The notes under the pieces were generated by a model, which had not been told where the DNA came from, ran no database searches, and was given only the letters and a program-made list of their open reading frames with translations. 24,078 nucleotides of DNA, taken from positions 1 through 24,078 of IMG/VR virus record IMGVR_UViG_3300003323_001438; one strand, written 5' to 3'. Origin of the DNA: a virus. The stretch's first letter is position 1. Each line of letters begins with the position of its first letter. Of this stretch, positions 1 to 7,103 are shown one piece after another. Position numbers and translations under genes: made by a program.

Positions 1-336
1 ATGATCCGTTTTATCCGAATGCTCGCGCTCATCGCCGCCCATCCGTGGCTATGGCGCAGGACCGACTCCTGGTCTAACGAGGACGCCACCGCCCTCGCGG
101 CCTTCCTGGCCACTCGCACGGGTTTGAAGTTCGCGATCCTGCTGCGCAATGCCTCGGTCGAGGCCAATGCAAACGCGGTCGCAAACAGCTCGGCGCACCT
201 CAACGGCACGGCTGCCGGAGTGATGGCCGCCATCCGCTACATCGAATCACTTTCACGCCCGGTCCCGGCGCAAGGGGACCACAACGGGGAGGCCGGAGAA
301 CAGGCCGCCGACATCCTCGATCATCTCAGGCCTTGA
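1..336 (+). CDS. Small phage-region protein of unknown function, possibly 5'-truncated
   Basis: Encodes 111 residues from an ATG on the first base of the window, so the true start may lie upstream. The N-terminus is hydrophobic and basic (MIRFIRMLALIAAHPWLW); the rest is Ala/Asn-rich and probably helical, with a stretch of repeated Ala-Asn pairs near residues 55-70. It stops 9 bases before the ATG of the capsid gene and is therefore probably co-transcribed with it. I recognise no family. A small gene directly upstream of a major capsid gene could be a head-assembly accessory, but nothing in the sequence proves it. Confidence 0.5.
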   Translation: MIRFIRMLALIAAHPWLWRRTDSWSNEDATALAAFLATRTGLKFAILLRNASVEANANAVANSSAHLNGTAAGVMAAIRYIESLSRPVPAQGDHNGEAGEQAADILDHLRP

Positions 337-345
337 TTCAATCGT

Positions 346-1337
346 ATGGGAAACGACACCACCACCACACAGGACACCACGCCGGACTTTACCGATGCCG
401 ACCTGAGCCAAATGGCCGCGAGCCTGGATGCGCAGGGCGGAATGGAATCAACGACTTCGCAGTGCAGAAGGATCTGCCGATGAACGCGGGCGCCACGGGC
501 GTGCGATTCTTCCGGCGGGTGCAGGCGAGCGATGCGAATGTGCAGACGCTTACCGAGGGCACGCCGATCAGCACCTTCACCGATCTCTCGTACACGGCGA
601 TCGACGTGGATCTCACGCAGATCGGCGAGGCGGCGAAGTTCACCGACATCCTGAGCTGGACGGGCCTGCTCGACGCGCTGAAGGACGGCATCGCCCTCAT
701 GGGCGAGGACTGCGCGCTGAAGGCGGACTCGGTCACGCGCAACGAGGTGGTGACGAATACGACCGCCGCGGGGCAGAAGCGCTATGCACAGGGCGCGGCG
801 AACTGGGCGGCCCTGGCCGCCGCATCCACGGCGAATGCCGTGATCGTGCGCACCGACTGGCTCGACGCCGTCACGCGGCTGAAGGTGAATCGCGCCCCGA
901 CCTTCGGCGGCTATTACGCGGCGGTGCTGCCGCCGCAGGTGTCGCGCGATGTGATGGAGGATGGCGACTGGATCGAGGCGAGCAAGTACGGCAACCCGAG
1001 CCAGCTCTTCAAGGGCGAGCTCGGCCGCATGGATGGCATCCGCTTCGTCGAGGCGACAAACCCATTCATCGAGAATGGCTCCGGCGGTGCGGAGGGCACG
1101 TATGCCGCATCGGGCAATATCTTCACCACCGTGATCACCGGCCAGGGCGGCTACGGAGTGACGAAGCTGAGCGGCTCTTCGCCGTTCAAGCCGCAGGTCA
1201 TCATTTGCAACAAGGCCGACAAGAGCGATCCGCTCAACCAGCTCATCACGGCGGGCTGGAAGGCGTACTACGCCGCCAAGCTGCTGAACACGAATTGGGT
1301 CTGCACGCTCCGCAGCAAGAGCGGGTTTGCAGGCTAG
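346..1337 (+). CDS. Major capsid protein, N4-gp56 family, with an apparent frameshift near the 5' end
   Basis: The main shell protein of the phage head. From about base 450 the frame reads continuously to TAG at 1335-1337 and has the hallmarks of N4-gp56 capsids: 'DLPMNAGATGVRFFRR', then 'LTEGTPISTF', an Asp/Ile-rich strand, 'KADSVTRNEVV', and a C-terminal 'KAYYAAKLLN'. The natural-looking N-terminus (MGNDTTTTQDTTPDFTDADL, ATG 346) lies in a different frame, which stops at 481-483. A -1 shift between about 430 and 455 joins them. The alternative TTG start at 333 in the downstream frame gives a His/Arg-rich N-terminus that looks like out-of-frame translation. Causes could be one missing base, a small deletion (the segment before 'NDFAVQKDLP' is short for the family), or true recoding. 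The family call is firm; the intactness is not. Confidence 0.82.
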
Positions 1338-1340
1338 CTG

Positions 1341-1356
1341 AGGGACGGCTGTCCCT
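1341..1356 (+). terminator. Short hairpin after the capsid gene
   Basis: AGGGAC-GGCT-GTCCCT forms a perfect 6 bp stem 3 bases after the capsid stop codon. No T-run follows, so it could be a weak or factor-dependent terminator or an mRNA 3'-end stabiliser rather than a classical intrinsic terminator. Confidence 0.3.
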
Positions 1357-1452
1357 GATTCGACGCGGAGAGGCGGAGACACGGGGACAGCCTAGCCGGC
1401 CCGGGAGGCCGGGAAGATTCGAGAGTTGGAACCAAGATTTTAGAAATTCGAT

Positions 1453-1818
1453 ATGAAGCAACAGATGAAAGACCTGGTCCTTGCGGCCTCCGTTCCGAAC
1501 GGAGATACGGCCGCGGGCCCGAAGGCACCGATGTACGACAGGATGAACACGCTTTGCGTTCCAGTCGAGGCGCTCGGCATGGATAGCGAGGATGGGAGCG
1601 GCTCCACTCCGCCGGAGGTCGGCGACGAGGTCGAGCTGACGGCAATGGGTCTGGTGAACCGGATCGAGAACGGCCAGGCCTATATCGTGGTCGCGACGGT
1701 GAACGACGCACCGGTCATCAAGAACCAGTCGGAGAATGCCGACGACGAAGACCAGGAATCGGATACCGATCTCGCCGACCTCGCGAAGCAGGCCGATCAG
1801 GAGAACGGGCTGCTTTAA
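1453..1818 (+). CDS. Acidic protein encoded after the capsid gene; unknown function
   Basis: Encodes 121 residues from ATG 1453, which follows an A/T-rich leader without a Shine-Dalgarno sequence. The middle (residues ~55-95, 'VGDEVELTAMGLVNRIENGQAYIVV') looks like a small beta-barrel or strand-rich domain. The C-terminal 30 residues are highly acidic (ENADDEDQESDTDLADLAKQ). Small acidic proteins directly after N4-gp56 capsid genes are common in such phages and could serve as head decoration or assembly factors; that role is inferred from position only. Confidence 0.55.
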   Translation: MKQQMKDLVLAASVPNGDTAAGPKAPMYDRMNTLCVPVEALGMDSEDGSGSTPPEVGDEVELTAMGLVNRIENGQAYIVVATVNDAPVIKNQSENADDEDQESDTDLADLAKQADQENGLL

Positions 1819-2175
1819 GGAGCGGCTGATTCATCCACAGATTTCGCAGATTTGCGCAGAGGAGGAAGGAACCACGGATAGCACGGATGGGCACGGATAG
1901 GGGAAGCGCAGGGAGCTGGGCTGGATGCAGGGCTCCGCGCGGAGCGCGGTCCTTATCGGGGTAGGATCCCGCAGCCGCGGGAATGAAAGTGCCGACTATT
2001 TTCCAGACAAAGGAACGGAACCACGGATGGCACGGATGAATCGGATAAATGCGGAGTAGGGAGTTGTATTCCCATCCGTGGAATCCGTGTGATCCGTGGT
2101 CGAGTTTCCTTGGCAATCCAATCTGCGGCAATCGGCGCAATCTGTGGATCAAACGAAATTCAAAACCAAAAACAT
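1819..2175. other. Intergenic stretch built from dispersed repeats
   Basis: No gene is supported here. It contains the 'accacggatagcacggat' fragment (~1870-1900), the palindrome TCCCGC-AGCC-GCGGGA at 1967-1982, and the first copy (2033-2150) of a 118 bp repeat that recurs exactly 400 bases downstream. Open frames on either strand read as low-complexity translations of these repeats. Confidence 0.6.
2033..2150. repeat. 118 bp dispersed repeat, copy A
   Basis: By eye it matches 2433-2550 at about 90%, running from 'cggatgaatcggataaa' through 'cccatccgtggaatccgtg' to 'tctgtgga'. It contains self-complementary parts (CCACGGAT against ATCCGTGG). Each copy ends shortly before the start of a small gene (2176 and 2562), so it lies in both 5' leaders. 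Confidence 0.8.
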
Positions 2176-2358
2176 ATGAGCAAACAGAAGATTAGACTCG
2201 CTGAAAAGCGGCTCAAGAAAGCGACGATCGCCGATCCCGGCGATATCACCACGGCGGACGCGACGGACCTGGCCAGTGCCGAGGCTCTCGCCAATGCCAC
2301 GAAGGCAAAGGTCAACGCTCTGCTCGACGCCATGCGCGCAGAGGGACTTATTGGGTAA
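2176..2358 (+). CDS. 60-residue protein resembling the tail of phage head-fibre proteins
   Basis: Starts at ATG 2176 after an A-rich leader (aaaaccaaaaacat). The first 17 residues are strongly basic (MSKQKIRLAEKRLKKAT). The rest, 'DATDLASAEALANATKAKVNALLDAMRAEGLIG', resembles the C-terminal segment of head-fibre and other capsid-associated proteins, where an Asp-Ala-x-Asp-Leu/Val motif precedes a helix ending in 'aL...GLI'. This is pattern memory, not a search result. A longer reading from GTG 2089 would translate repeat DNA and is rejected. Likely a small virion protein. Confidence 0.5.
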   Translation: MSKQKIRLAEKRLKKATIADPGDITTADATDLASAEALANATKAKVNALLDAMRAEGLIG

Positions 2359-2432
2359 TTCGACACGGCGACACGGCGACGCGGGGACATTCCAGCCACG
2401 CTGGGAGCGCGGGACTCAGGGAATTCGAACCT

Positions 2433-2550
2433 CGGATGAATCGGATAAATGCGGAGCAGGGAGCTGTATTCCCATCCGTGGAATCCGTGTGATCCGTGGT
2501 CAAGCTCCCTTGGAAACTCAATCTGCGCCAATCGGTGAAATCTGTGGACC
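2433..2550. repeat. 118 bp dispersed repeat, copy B
   Basis: Second copy of the 2033-2150 element at an offset of exactly 400 bases. It ends 11 bases before the ATG at 2562. About a dozen scattered differences from copy A suggest an old duplication or two separate insertions of the same element. Confidence 0.8.
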
Positions 2551-2561
2551 AGATCAAAAAA

Positions 2562-2828
2562 ATGCCTTCATACGAATACCAACTCATGAACGAAGCGACT
2601 GGGGAGATCCTGGCGACTTACATCGCCAATCTCCCGGTGGAGCAGCGCGAGCGGGTCGTCATCCGCCGGGTAAAGATTCCGCGCACTATCGCCATCGGAG
2701 GTTCGGTGGCGGCTCCTTCGCAAGCGAGCGAGGTGCTCGCCGGCTATCACCGGCAGGAGCGGAAGCTCGGCTCGAGGTTCAAAAGTGAGTTCACGGCGAA
2801 CCAGATCAAACGCGCCTGGCGTGACTGA
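2562..2828 (+). CDS. 88-residue basic protein of unknown function
   Basis: ATG 2562 follows an A-rich run (gatcaaaaaa) and is preferred over an upstream GTG at 2496, which would translate the 118 bp repeat. The protein begins MPSYEYQLMNEATGEI, which recalls the 'MPTYEY.C' opening of FmdB-type zinc ribbons, but there is no cysteine, so it cannot be a normal zinc ribbon. The second half is basic (RERVVIRRVKIPR; KSEFTANQIKRAWRD). No function is assigned. Its place among head genes suggests a phage gene, perhaps a degenerate derivative of that family. Confidence 0.5.
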   Translation: MPSYEYQLMNEATGEILATYIANLPVEQRERVVIRRVKIPRTIAIGGSVAAPSQASEVLAGYHRQERKLGSRFKSEFTANQIKRAWRD

Positions 2829-3122
2829 AAATTAAAGAACCGCGATCACGCGAATACCCACGAATAAGTGGAAGCTCTCAGCATTTAGGTGGAGCGGGTT
2901 GTCCCAACACGCTTTCGACAGGAATCACCCTGCGAAGCGGGCTAGAGCAGGGACAAAACGCATTGGGGATCCCGCAGCCGCGGGACGTTCCATCAGAGAG
3001 CTGCCGCTCCAGGAAACCATCCCGCGGTCGCGGGACCACTAGGCTTAAAACTTAATTATCGCCCGCGCATCCCACGCTTTGGCGCTGCGCGCCAATCTTA
3101 AAACTTAATTCTTAAAACTTCT
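2829..3122. other. Intergenic leader region with palindromes and A-rich leader motifs
   Basis: No gene is supported. It holds two REP-like palindromes (2970-2985 and 3020-3035), a perfect TTGGCGC-TGC-GCGCCAA hairpin at about 3078-3094, and repeated 'cttaaaactta' motifs (about 3045-3055 and 3097-3120) immediately before the ATG at 3123. Together these probably form the 5' untranslated region of the 3123 gene. Confidence 0.5.
2970..3035. repeat. Two REP-like short palindromes
   Basis: TCCCGC-AGCC-GCGGGA (2970-2985) and TCCCGC-GGTC-GCGGGA (3020-3035). The same two versions occur at 16491-16506 and 16559-16574, and the first also at 1967-1982. All are in intergenic DNA; the '-GCGGGACCACT' context after the GGTC version is shared. 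Confidence 0.75.
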
Positions 3123-3407
3123 ATGGCAGGACTATCAGGCGGGTCGGCTAACGACTCGGTGCAAACGGCTGCGACAGGCAGCAACTTCACGGCACTCAAC
3201 ACTCGCGTCTGCCGGCGCGTGCACATCTTCAACGACACCGGCGCGGATCTCGAAGTGCAGCAGGATGCCGCAGGTGTCGCAGTGCCGGTATATGCCGGCA
3301 CGTACTTCACGTTCAACGGCATCGAAAATTCCAACCAACTCGCCGTGCGTCGCAAGGACCAGGCGAACACACAAGTCACCGTCAAATACCGCTGGGAGTA
3401 TCGCTAA
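3123..3407 (+). CDS. Small beta-rich phage virion protein
   Basis: Encodes 94 residues from ATG 3123. 'RVHIFNDTGADLEVQQDAAGVAVPVYAGTYFTFNG' followed by 'NSNQLAVRRKD' and 'VTVKYRWEYR' predicts a compact beta-sandwich of the sort found in phage decoration and tail-accessory proteins. One base separates its stop (3405-3407) from the ATG of the spike gene at 3409, so the two are translationally coupled. Ser/Thr-rich residues 1-25 could be an attachment arm. The exact role is unknown. Confidence 0.6.
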   Translation: MAGLSGGSANDSVQTAATGSNFTALNTRVCRRVHIFNDTGADLEVQQDAAGVAVPVYAGTYFTFNGIENSNQLAVRRKDQANTQVTVKYRWEYR

Positions 3408-3408
3408 T

Positions 3409-5523
3409 ATGAAGCCACGCACATACACATACATTCTCGCTCTCGTTGCCGCTTTCGTCTGGCTGCTCATCGGAGTCATCGCTTTTGCCCAGACATCCGG
3501 AGGCAGCCTGTATCCGGGGGCTCAGACCATCACCAGCCGCGGCCTCATGTCACTCACGCCGCCCTCGGCCCAGAGCATTCTGCGCATCAATGCGGATGGC
3601 ACGAACTCCTATCTCGACTCGGCCGGACTGGCGAACTGGCTCGGCGTCACGACGGATGGGGCGTTGAATGCCTTTGCAGCCGATCCGACGAGCAATAGCA
3701 ATTTCTCGACGAGCCAATGGAAGCTGAGGATGAGTCTCGACCTAGTGCCGAATTTTCCGGCGGCGAGTCAGGCGCAGGCGAATGCGGGCGCGTCGAGTAC
3801 GTTATTAAGCTCGGACACCGGACGGGAAGCGATGTCTCTTCCTTATAGCTATAAGCTCAATGCGGTGGGCGCCACATATAAGGCCGAAGACTTGACGTGG
3901 ACGGCAGGTCGTACGGTTACGTGGTTCGGATTTCTTGATGATGCATTAATTACTCAGGATTATGAATGGCAAAATGCTTATGCTGGAAACTCCACTACGC
4001 CGCTGAATCTGGACAATATCAGTGATGTCGAAACCACGTCCGGAAGTGTAGCAATATCCAGTGAAGGCACGGCCGGAACGGTATCAATAACGACATCAAA
4101 CGCCGGATATTGGGATTTCACAATTGGCCCCTCGCACTTCAAAATGCCATTTTTCGGAATTGAAGCAGGTTTGTTGTCGCTTCCGACCAAGGGTACGACG
4201 GCCAATGTATTTGACTTGGGAGTTGAGGTCGTGCCTAAAAACACATCTCTCCAGTATCTATGCGTGCGATTCAACAAATTGAACAACGGGATTGGTATTT
4301 TTAAGCGCAATGGGGGCAGCGAAACTCAAACGGCTGGGGCGTCGATCGGAAGTGTACCCTATGCTATAGGATTTTCGGTTTCGGATAAGGTTGTGACCGC
4401 ATGGGTGCAACTGACATCAACTTCAAACTGGCAATATGTTTGCCATACGGAGATTGACCCTGTGGTAGATGGCATTAACCTGCGATCCGCGACGACGCTC
4501 GCAACGCTTAAACCATTTATAGGAGGTTATTTCGACGGTGTGGGCGGGACTGATGCGGTGAAACTTGGTCGTGTCAGAACTGGTTATTTACATGGTATTG
4601 GCATTGCAAATATGGAGATATGCCATAATACGGATGGAACTCCGTGGTTCGATGGATCGGAGGTTTATTTAATGGCTAATCGGACCTATCCAACTGGTGC
4701 ACAAGGAATTTCAGATTCGCAGGGATGTCTGATGGCATACAATATTTATAACGGTGGACTTCGGACCATTTCGACCTTTGCGTACAACCGATCCGGATCG
4801 ATTAATGGAGATAATTCTGGCCGTCTCGTTTATGACTCGAAGGATAAGCAGTTTATTCTGTTGGAGGGTAACTGGAGTGATTATGGATGGACTCCCGCGG
4901 TACCTATTATTACGTATTGTTATACGTTCGACTCGCTGCCGCAAGGTCCGGTGGTTGCCAGCGGGGGCGTCGCGCTGAATCTTCCGACGACGCACAGCTA
5001 TTACGATCCGGATATTCGCCGAAACGGCTCCGGGAGTTACGAAGTATCTGTAACGGAAACAGATGCCGCAACGTCGTGGTCGAGTACCGAACCAATGATC
5101 GCGCAGTGCTCGACTCTCACTGGAACTTATACCCTAATCGGAAGACCTACAGGGCTTACGGGCAGCCACGAGGGTTGCACGTATGTATGGGTGGGAGGTA
5201 CATGCCGCTTGATCGTCTCTGGATATTATGGCGGCCTCAATGACTATGCTGTCATCAATCCAGATACCGCTTCAGTTGTTGCGGCTTCAAAGGCGTTTGG
5301 CTGGACTCAATACGGTGTAATTACACACATGGGTTTCGTGCCGGTCTCGAATGCAAATGGAATACCCGGTACTAGCTATCTTTCGATTGAGCATAACACA
5401 TCCCGCTGGAGCGGGCAGTGGGATTACGGCGGCACATGGAGTCATGGACAACTCCGCACTGCGTGGGCGACTCAGGTCAATGCCGGACATGAGTTTGAGC
5501 TTCGGAGGTTGCCTTGGAAATGA
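3409..5523 (+). CDS. Tail-spike-like protein with signal peptide and GH43-like propeller
   Basis: Encodes 704 residues from ATG 3409 (an upstream start at 3265 would overlap the previous gene by 143 bases). Residues 1-28 (MKPRTYTYILALVAAFVWLLIGVIAFA) form a strong signal peptide or anchor with an AFA cleavage-like site, which is unusual in a tail protein. Residues ~30-100 ('GGSLYPGAQTITSRGLMSL', 'ILRINADG', 'LANWLG') resemble phage fibre stems. Residues ~150-400 look like a jelly-roll, carbohydrate-binding-type domain. Residues ~500-704 carry 'THSYYDPDIRRNGSGSYEV', 'STEPMIAQC' and 'HEGCTYVWVGGTCRLIVSG', the pattern of five-bladed GH43-type propellers, suggesting binding or cleavage of host surface glycan. 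The middle and end are clearly more A/T-rich than neighbouring genes, consistent with exchange of receptor-binding modules. Confidence 0.6.
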   Translation: MKPRTYTYILALVAAFVWLLIGVIAFAQTSGGSLYPGAQTITSRGLMSLTPPSAQSILRINADGTNSYLDSAGLANWLGVTTDGALNAFAADPTSNSNFSTSQWKLRMSLDLVPNFPAASQAQANAGASSTLLSSDTGREAMSLPYSYKLNAVGATYKAEDLTWTAGRTVTWFGFLDDALITQDYEWQNAYAGNSTTPLNLDNISDVETTSGSVAISSEGTAGTVSITTSNAGYWDFTIGPSHFKMPFFGIEAGLLSLPTKGTTANVFDLGVEVVPKNTSLQYLCVRFNKLNNGIGIFKRNGGSETQTAGASIGSVPYAIGFSVSDKVVTAWVQLTSTSNWQYVCHTEIDPVVDGINLRSATTLATLKPFIGGYFDGVGGTDAVKLGRVRTGYLHGIGIANMEICHNTDGTPWFDGSEVYLMANRTYPTGAQGISDSQGCLMAYNIYNGGLRTISTFAYNRSGSINGDNSGRLVYDSKDKQFILLEGNWSDYGWTPAVPIITYCYTFDSLPQGPVVASGGVALNLPTTHSYYDPDIRRNGSGSYEVSVTETDAATSWSSTEPMIAQCSTLTGTYTLIGRPTGLTGSHEGCTYVWVGGTCRLIVSGYYGGLNDYAVINPDTASVVAASKAFGWTQYGVITHMGFVPVSNANGIPGTSYLSIEHNTSRWSGQWDYGGTWSHGQLRTAWATQVNAGHEFELRRLPWK

Positions 5524-5565
5524 GCCTATCACCTCCATCTTAACACAGGAAACGCAACCTGCCTT

Positions 5566-5784
5566 ATGAGCGAAGACGAACGCAACTCAATATTGGACGA
5601 TCTGCGGATCGTGAAACGGTTCCTGGGATGGCTGCTGGCGGGGGTGGGGGCGCTGGCCCTCACGATGGTGACTGTGGCGATCTCGGATCACTTCCTCCTG
5701 CGGAATGTCTCGGATGACGTCTCTGCAATGAAGCCCAGGGTGGAAAAGCTCTGGTGGAACTCGGCGCTGAGCAAGTCGGAATAG
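5566..5784 (+). CDS. Small one-TM protein, lysis-associated candidate
   Basis: Encodes 72 residues: a charged N-terminus (MSEDERNSILDDLRIVKRF), one hydrophobic helix at residues ~20-40 (LGWLLAGVGALALTMVTVAI), then an amphipathic C-terminal part. It sits between the spike gene and a recognisable 3-TM holin, a typical place for an antiholin or accessory holin. The topology supports a membrane role; the lysis role is inferred from the neighbours. Confidence 0.55.
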   Translation: MSEDERNSILDDLRIVKRFLGWLLAGVGALALTMVTVAISDHFLLRNVSDDVSAMKPRVEKLWWNSALSKSE

Positions 5785-5838
5785 GAGCCGCACCAGACTT
5801 ACAAAGTTACAAACGTACAAACTGAAAACTCCAAAAAT

Positions 5839-6261
5839 ATGTCAGGAATTGACCCAATTACGGCGATCGCAAACGCATCCGACTCGCTGCTCGGAATCGT
5901 GAATAAATTCATCCCAGACAAGACGGCGGCCGCGACGGCGGCGTCGCAGATCCAGCAGGAACTCATCGCGCAGATCGGAGCGTCGGACACGGCGCAGGCG
6001 GCGACGAATACGGCGGAGGCCGGCAATCGCACGCTTTTCGTGAGCGGCTGGCGACCGGCTGTCGGCTGGGTGTGCGTGGCGTCGTTTGCCTGGATTTATC
6101 TGGGGCAGCCGGTGTTCTCATGCTTCTGGACGGCACTCACGCATCAGCCTGCGCCCGCGCCGGCGATCGACACGAGCGAGCTGATGTTCCTGCTCTCGGG
6201 GCTGCTGGGGCTGGGGGGATTGCGCACTTTTGAGAAGGTGCGCGGCGTCGCCGCTGTATGA
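5839..6261 (+). CDS. Holin of the 3-TM (gene-transfer-agent release) family
   Basis: Encodes 140 residues. 'NRTLFVSGWRPAVGWVCVASFAWIYLGQPVF' (residues ~62-95) matches the '.GWRP..GW.c....w......P' signature of the 3-TM holin family used for virion or gene-transfer-agent release; a further hydrophobic helix follows ('LMFLLSGLLGLGGLRTFEKVRG', ~112-135), a common ending in that family. The N-terminal ~60 residues are Ala-rich and helical. The stop overlaps the ATG of the next gene in ATGA (6258-6261), so the two are coupled. The leader contains the recurrent 'gacttacaaa' motif (about 5796). Confidence 0.75.
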   Translation: MSGIDPITAIANASDSLLGIVNKFIPDKTAAATAASQIQQELIAQIGASDTAQAATNTAEAGNRTLFVSGWRPAVGWVCVASFAWIYLGQPVFSCFWTALTHQPAPAPAIDTSELMFLLSGLLGLGGLRTFEKVRGVAAV

Positions 6262-6785
6262 GCGTCTGGAAATGGTTTCTCGCGGCCTTGTTTGGCGGCG
6301 TGGGTGCGGCTGTAGCTGCTGCGCCAAAAGTCGGCGCCCAAGGGACTGCGCGCCCTACCTTGCTAAAGGGGGACGGCACGTGGGGATGGGGGGCGGAGAT
6401 CGATGGGGAGGACATCGTGATAGCCAATGCGACGGCTTCGTGGTTCGGCGGGGCGAATGATCCTCAGGACAATGGGGAAACGGCGTCCGGCATATCGACG
6501 AAGGGAAATCCGGACCTGGTCGGCTTCGCGCTGCCGATGGACGGTTTTCCAACCGTGGCCAGCACGAAGGGCTCGCCGATCCCGAGGCTGCCGTGGAAGA
6601 CGCCGGTGACGGTCTCGCTAGGGGCCATTTCGGTGACGGGTCCGCTGATCGATCTGGGGCCGGCAAAGAGCGCCGGGCATCAGGTGGATCTCACGCAGGC
6701 GGCATTCAAGAAATTCGCGCCGCTCTCGCAGGGGCTGGTGCACGGCGTGACGGTGAGGATTCGAGGGGCAGGGTACGTTTCTTAA
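6258..6785 (+). CDS. Secreted RlpA-like double-psi beta-barrel protein
   Basis: Encodes 175 residues with a signal peptide (residues 1-22, MSVWKWFLAALFGGVGAAVAAA). The mature part has 'ATASWFGGANDPQDNGETASGIST' (cf. the 'aSwYg..f.G..TAsGe' opening of RlpA), 'PIPRLPWKTPVTVS' and 'GPLIDLGPAKSAGHQVDLTQAAF', corresponding to the RlpA 'V.INDRGP..........IDLS.AA' block with its conserved Asp. RlpA-type barrels act on septal glycan; phages carry similar domains as wall-active enzymes. Coupling to the holin (4-base overlap) suggests a role in lysis. Catalysis cannot be proven from sequence. Confidence 0.65.
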   Translation: MSVWKWFLAALFGGVGAAVAAAPKVGAQGTARPTLLKGDGTWGWGAEIDGEDIVIANATASWFGGANDPQDNGETASGISTKGNPDLVGFALPMDGFPTVASTKGSPIPRLPWKTPVTVSLGAISVTGPLIDLGPAKSAGHQVDLTQAAFKKFAPLSQGLVHGVTVRIRGAGYVS

Positions 6786-7103
6786 TTCGACGCGGGGACA
6801 CGGGGAAGCGGGGACGAGTCAGCCGCGCTTGGAGCGCGGGTCGAGTTCAGCGCGGGAGCGCGTCGTTCCTGGTCCTGTAGCGGCGGTCTGTGACCGTCGG
6901 ACGGTATCAGCAGAACCGCCTGCCAGGTGGGAAGTCTACCGACGCTCATAGAGCGCCGCTACAGGCAGGAGCACGAAACGCCTCGCGCAGTCCGGCGGCT
7001 GCCGGACGGCTACAGGAGTAGCGAGACAGTCATCCGGTAAATCCGAGTGATCCGTGGTCTTGCGGATCGTTCAAAAAGTCCGCGCGGTGCGCGGCAAATC
7101 GAC
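6786..7103. other. Intergenic stretch with palindromes and a dispersed repeat
   Basis: No gene is seen. It begins with a 'ttcgacgcggggacacgg' fragment shared with ~1357, ~2360 and ~16366. From about 6937 it is a near copy of 21311-21468. It includes the hairpin CGCTC-ATA-GAGCG and a 'ctacaggagtagcgagacag' segment. The ATG at 7104 has no Shine-Dalgarno sequence. Confidence 0.6.
6937..7103. repeat. Dispersed repeat upstream of FDQFD gene 1
   Basis: It runs from 'ctaccgacgctcatagagcg' to the ATG at 7104 and matches 21311-21468 with scattered differences and a small indel. The similarity continues into the coding sequence for roughly 100-150 bases, so leader and N-terminal module have been duplicated or exchanged as one unit. 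Confidence 0.75.

Noticed and set aside
321-1382. Long minus-strand open frame (353 codons) opposite the capsid gene
   Set aside because: Arg/Ala/His-rich translation typical of the antisense of a GC-rich gene; the plus strand carries the recognisable capsid protein.
1819-2552. Reading frames through the 'ccatccgtggaatccgtg' repeats as His/Gly-rich proteins
   Set aside because: Such translations appear wherever this dispersed DNA repeat occurs and lack conserved starts.
2562-2828. FmdB-type zinc ribbon
   Set aside because: Only the 'MPSYEY' start resembles it; the protein has no cysteine.
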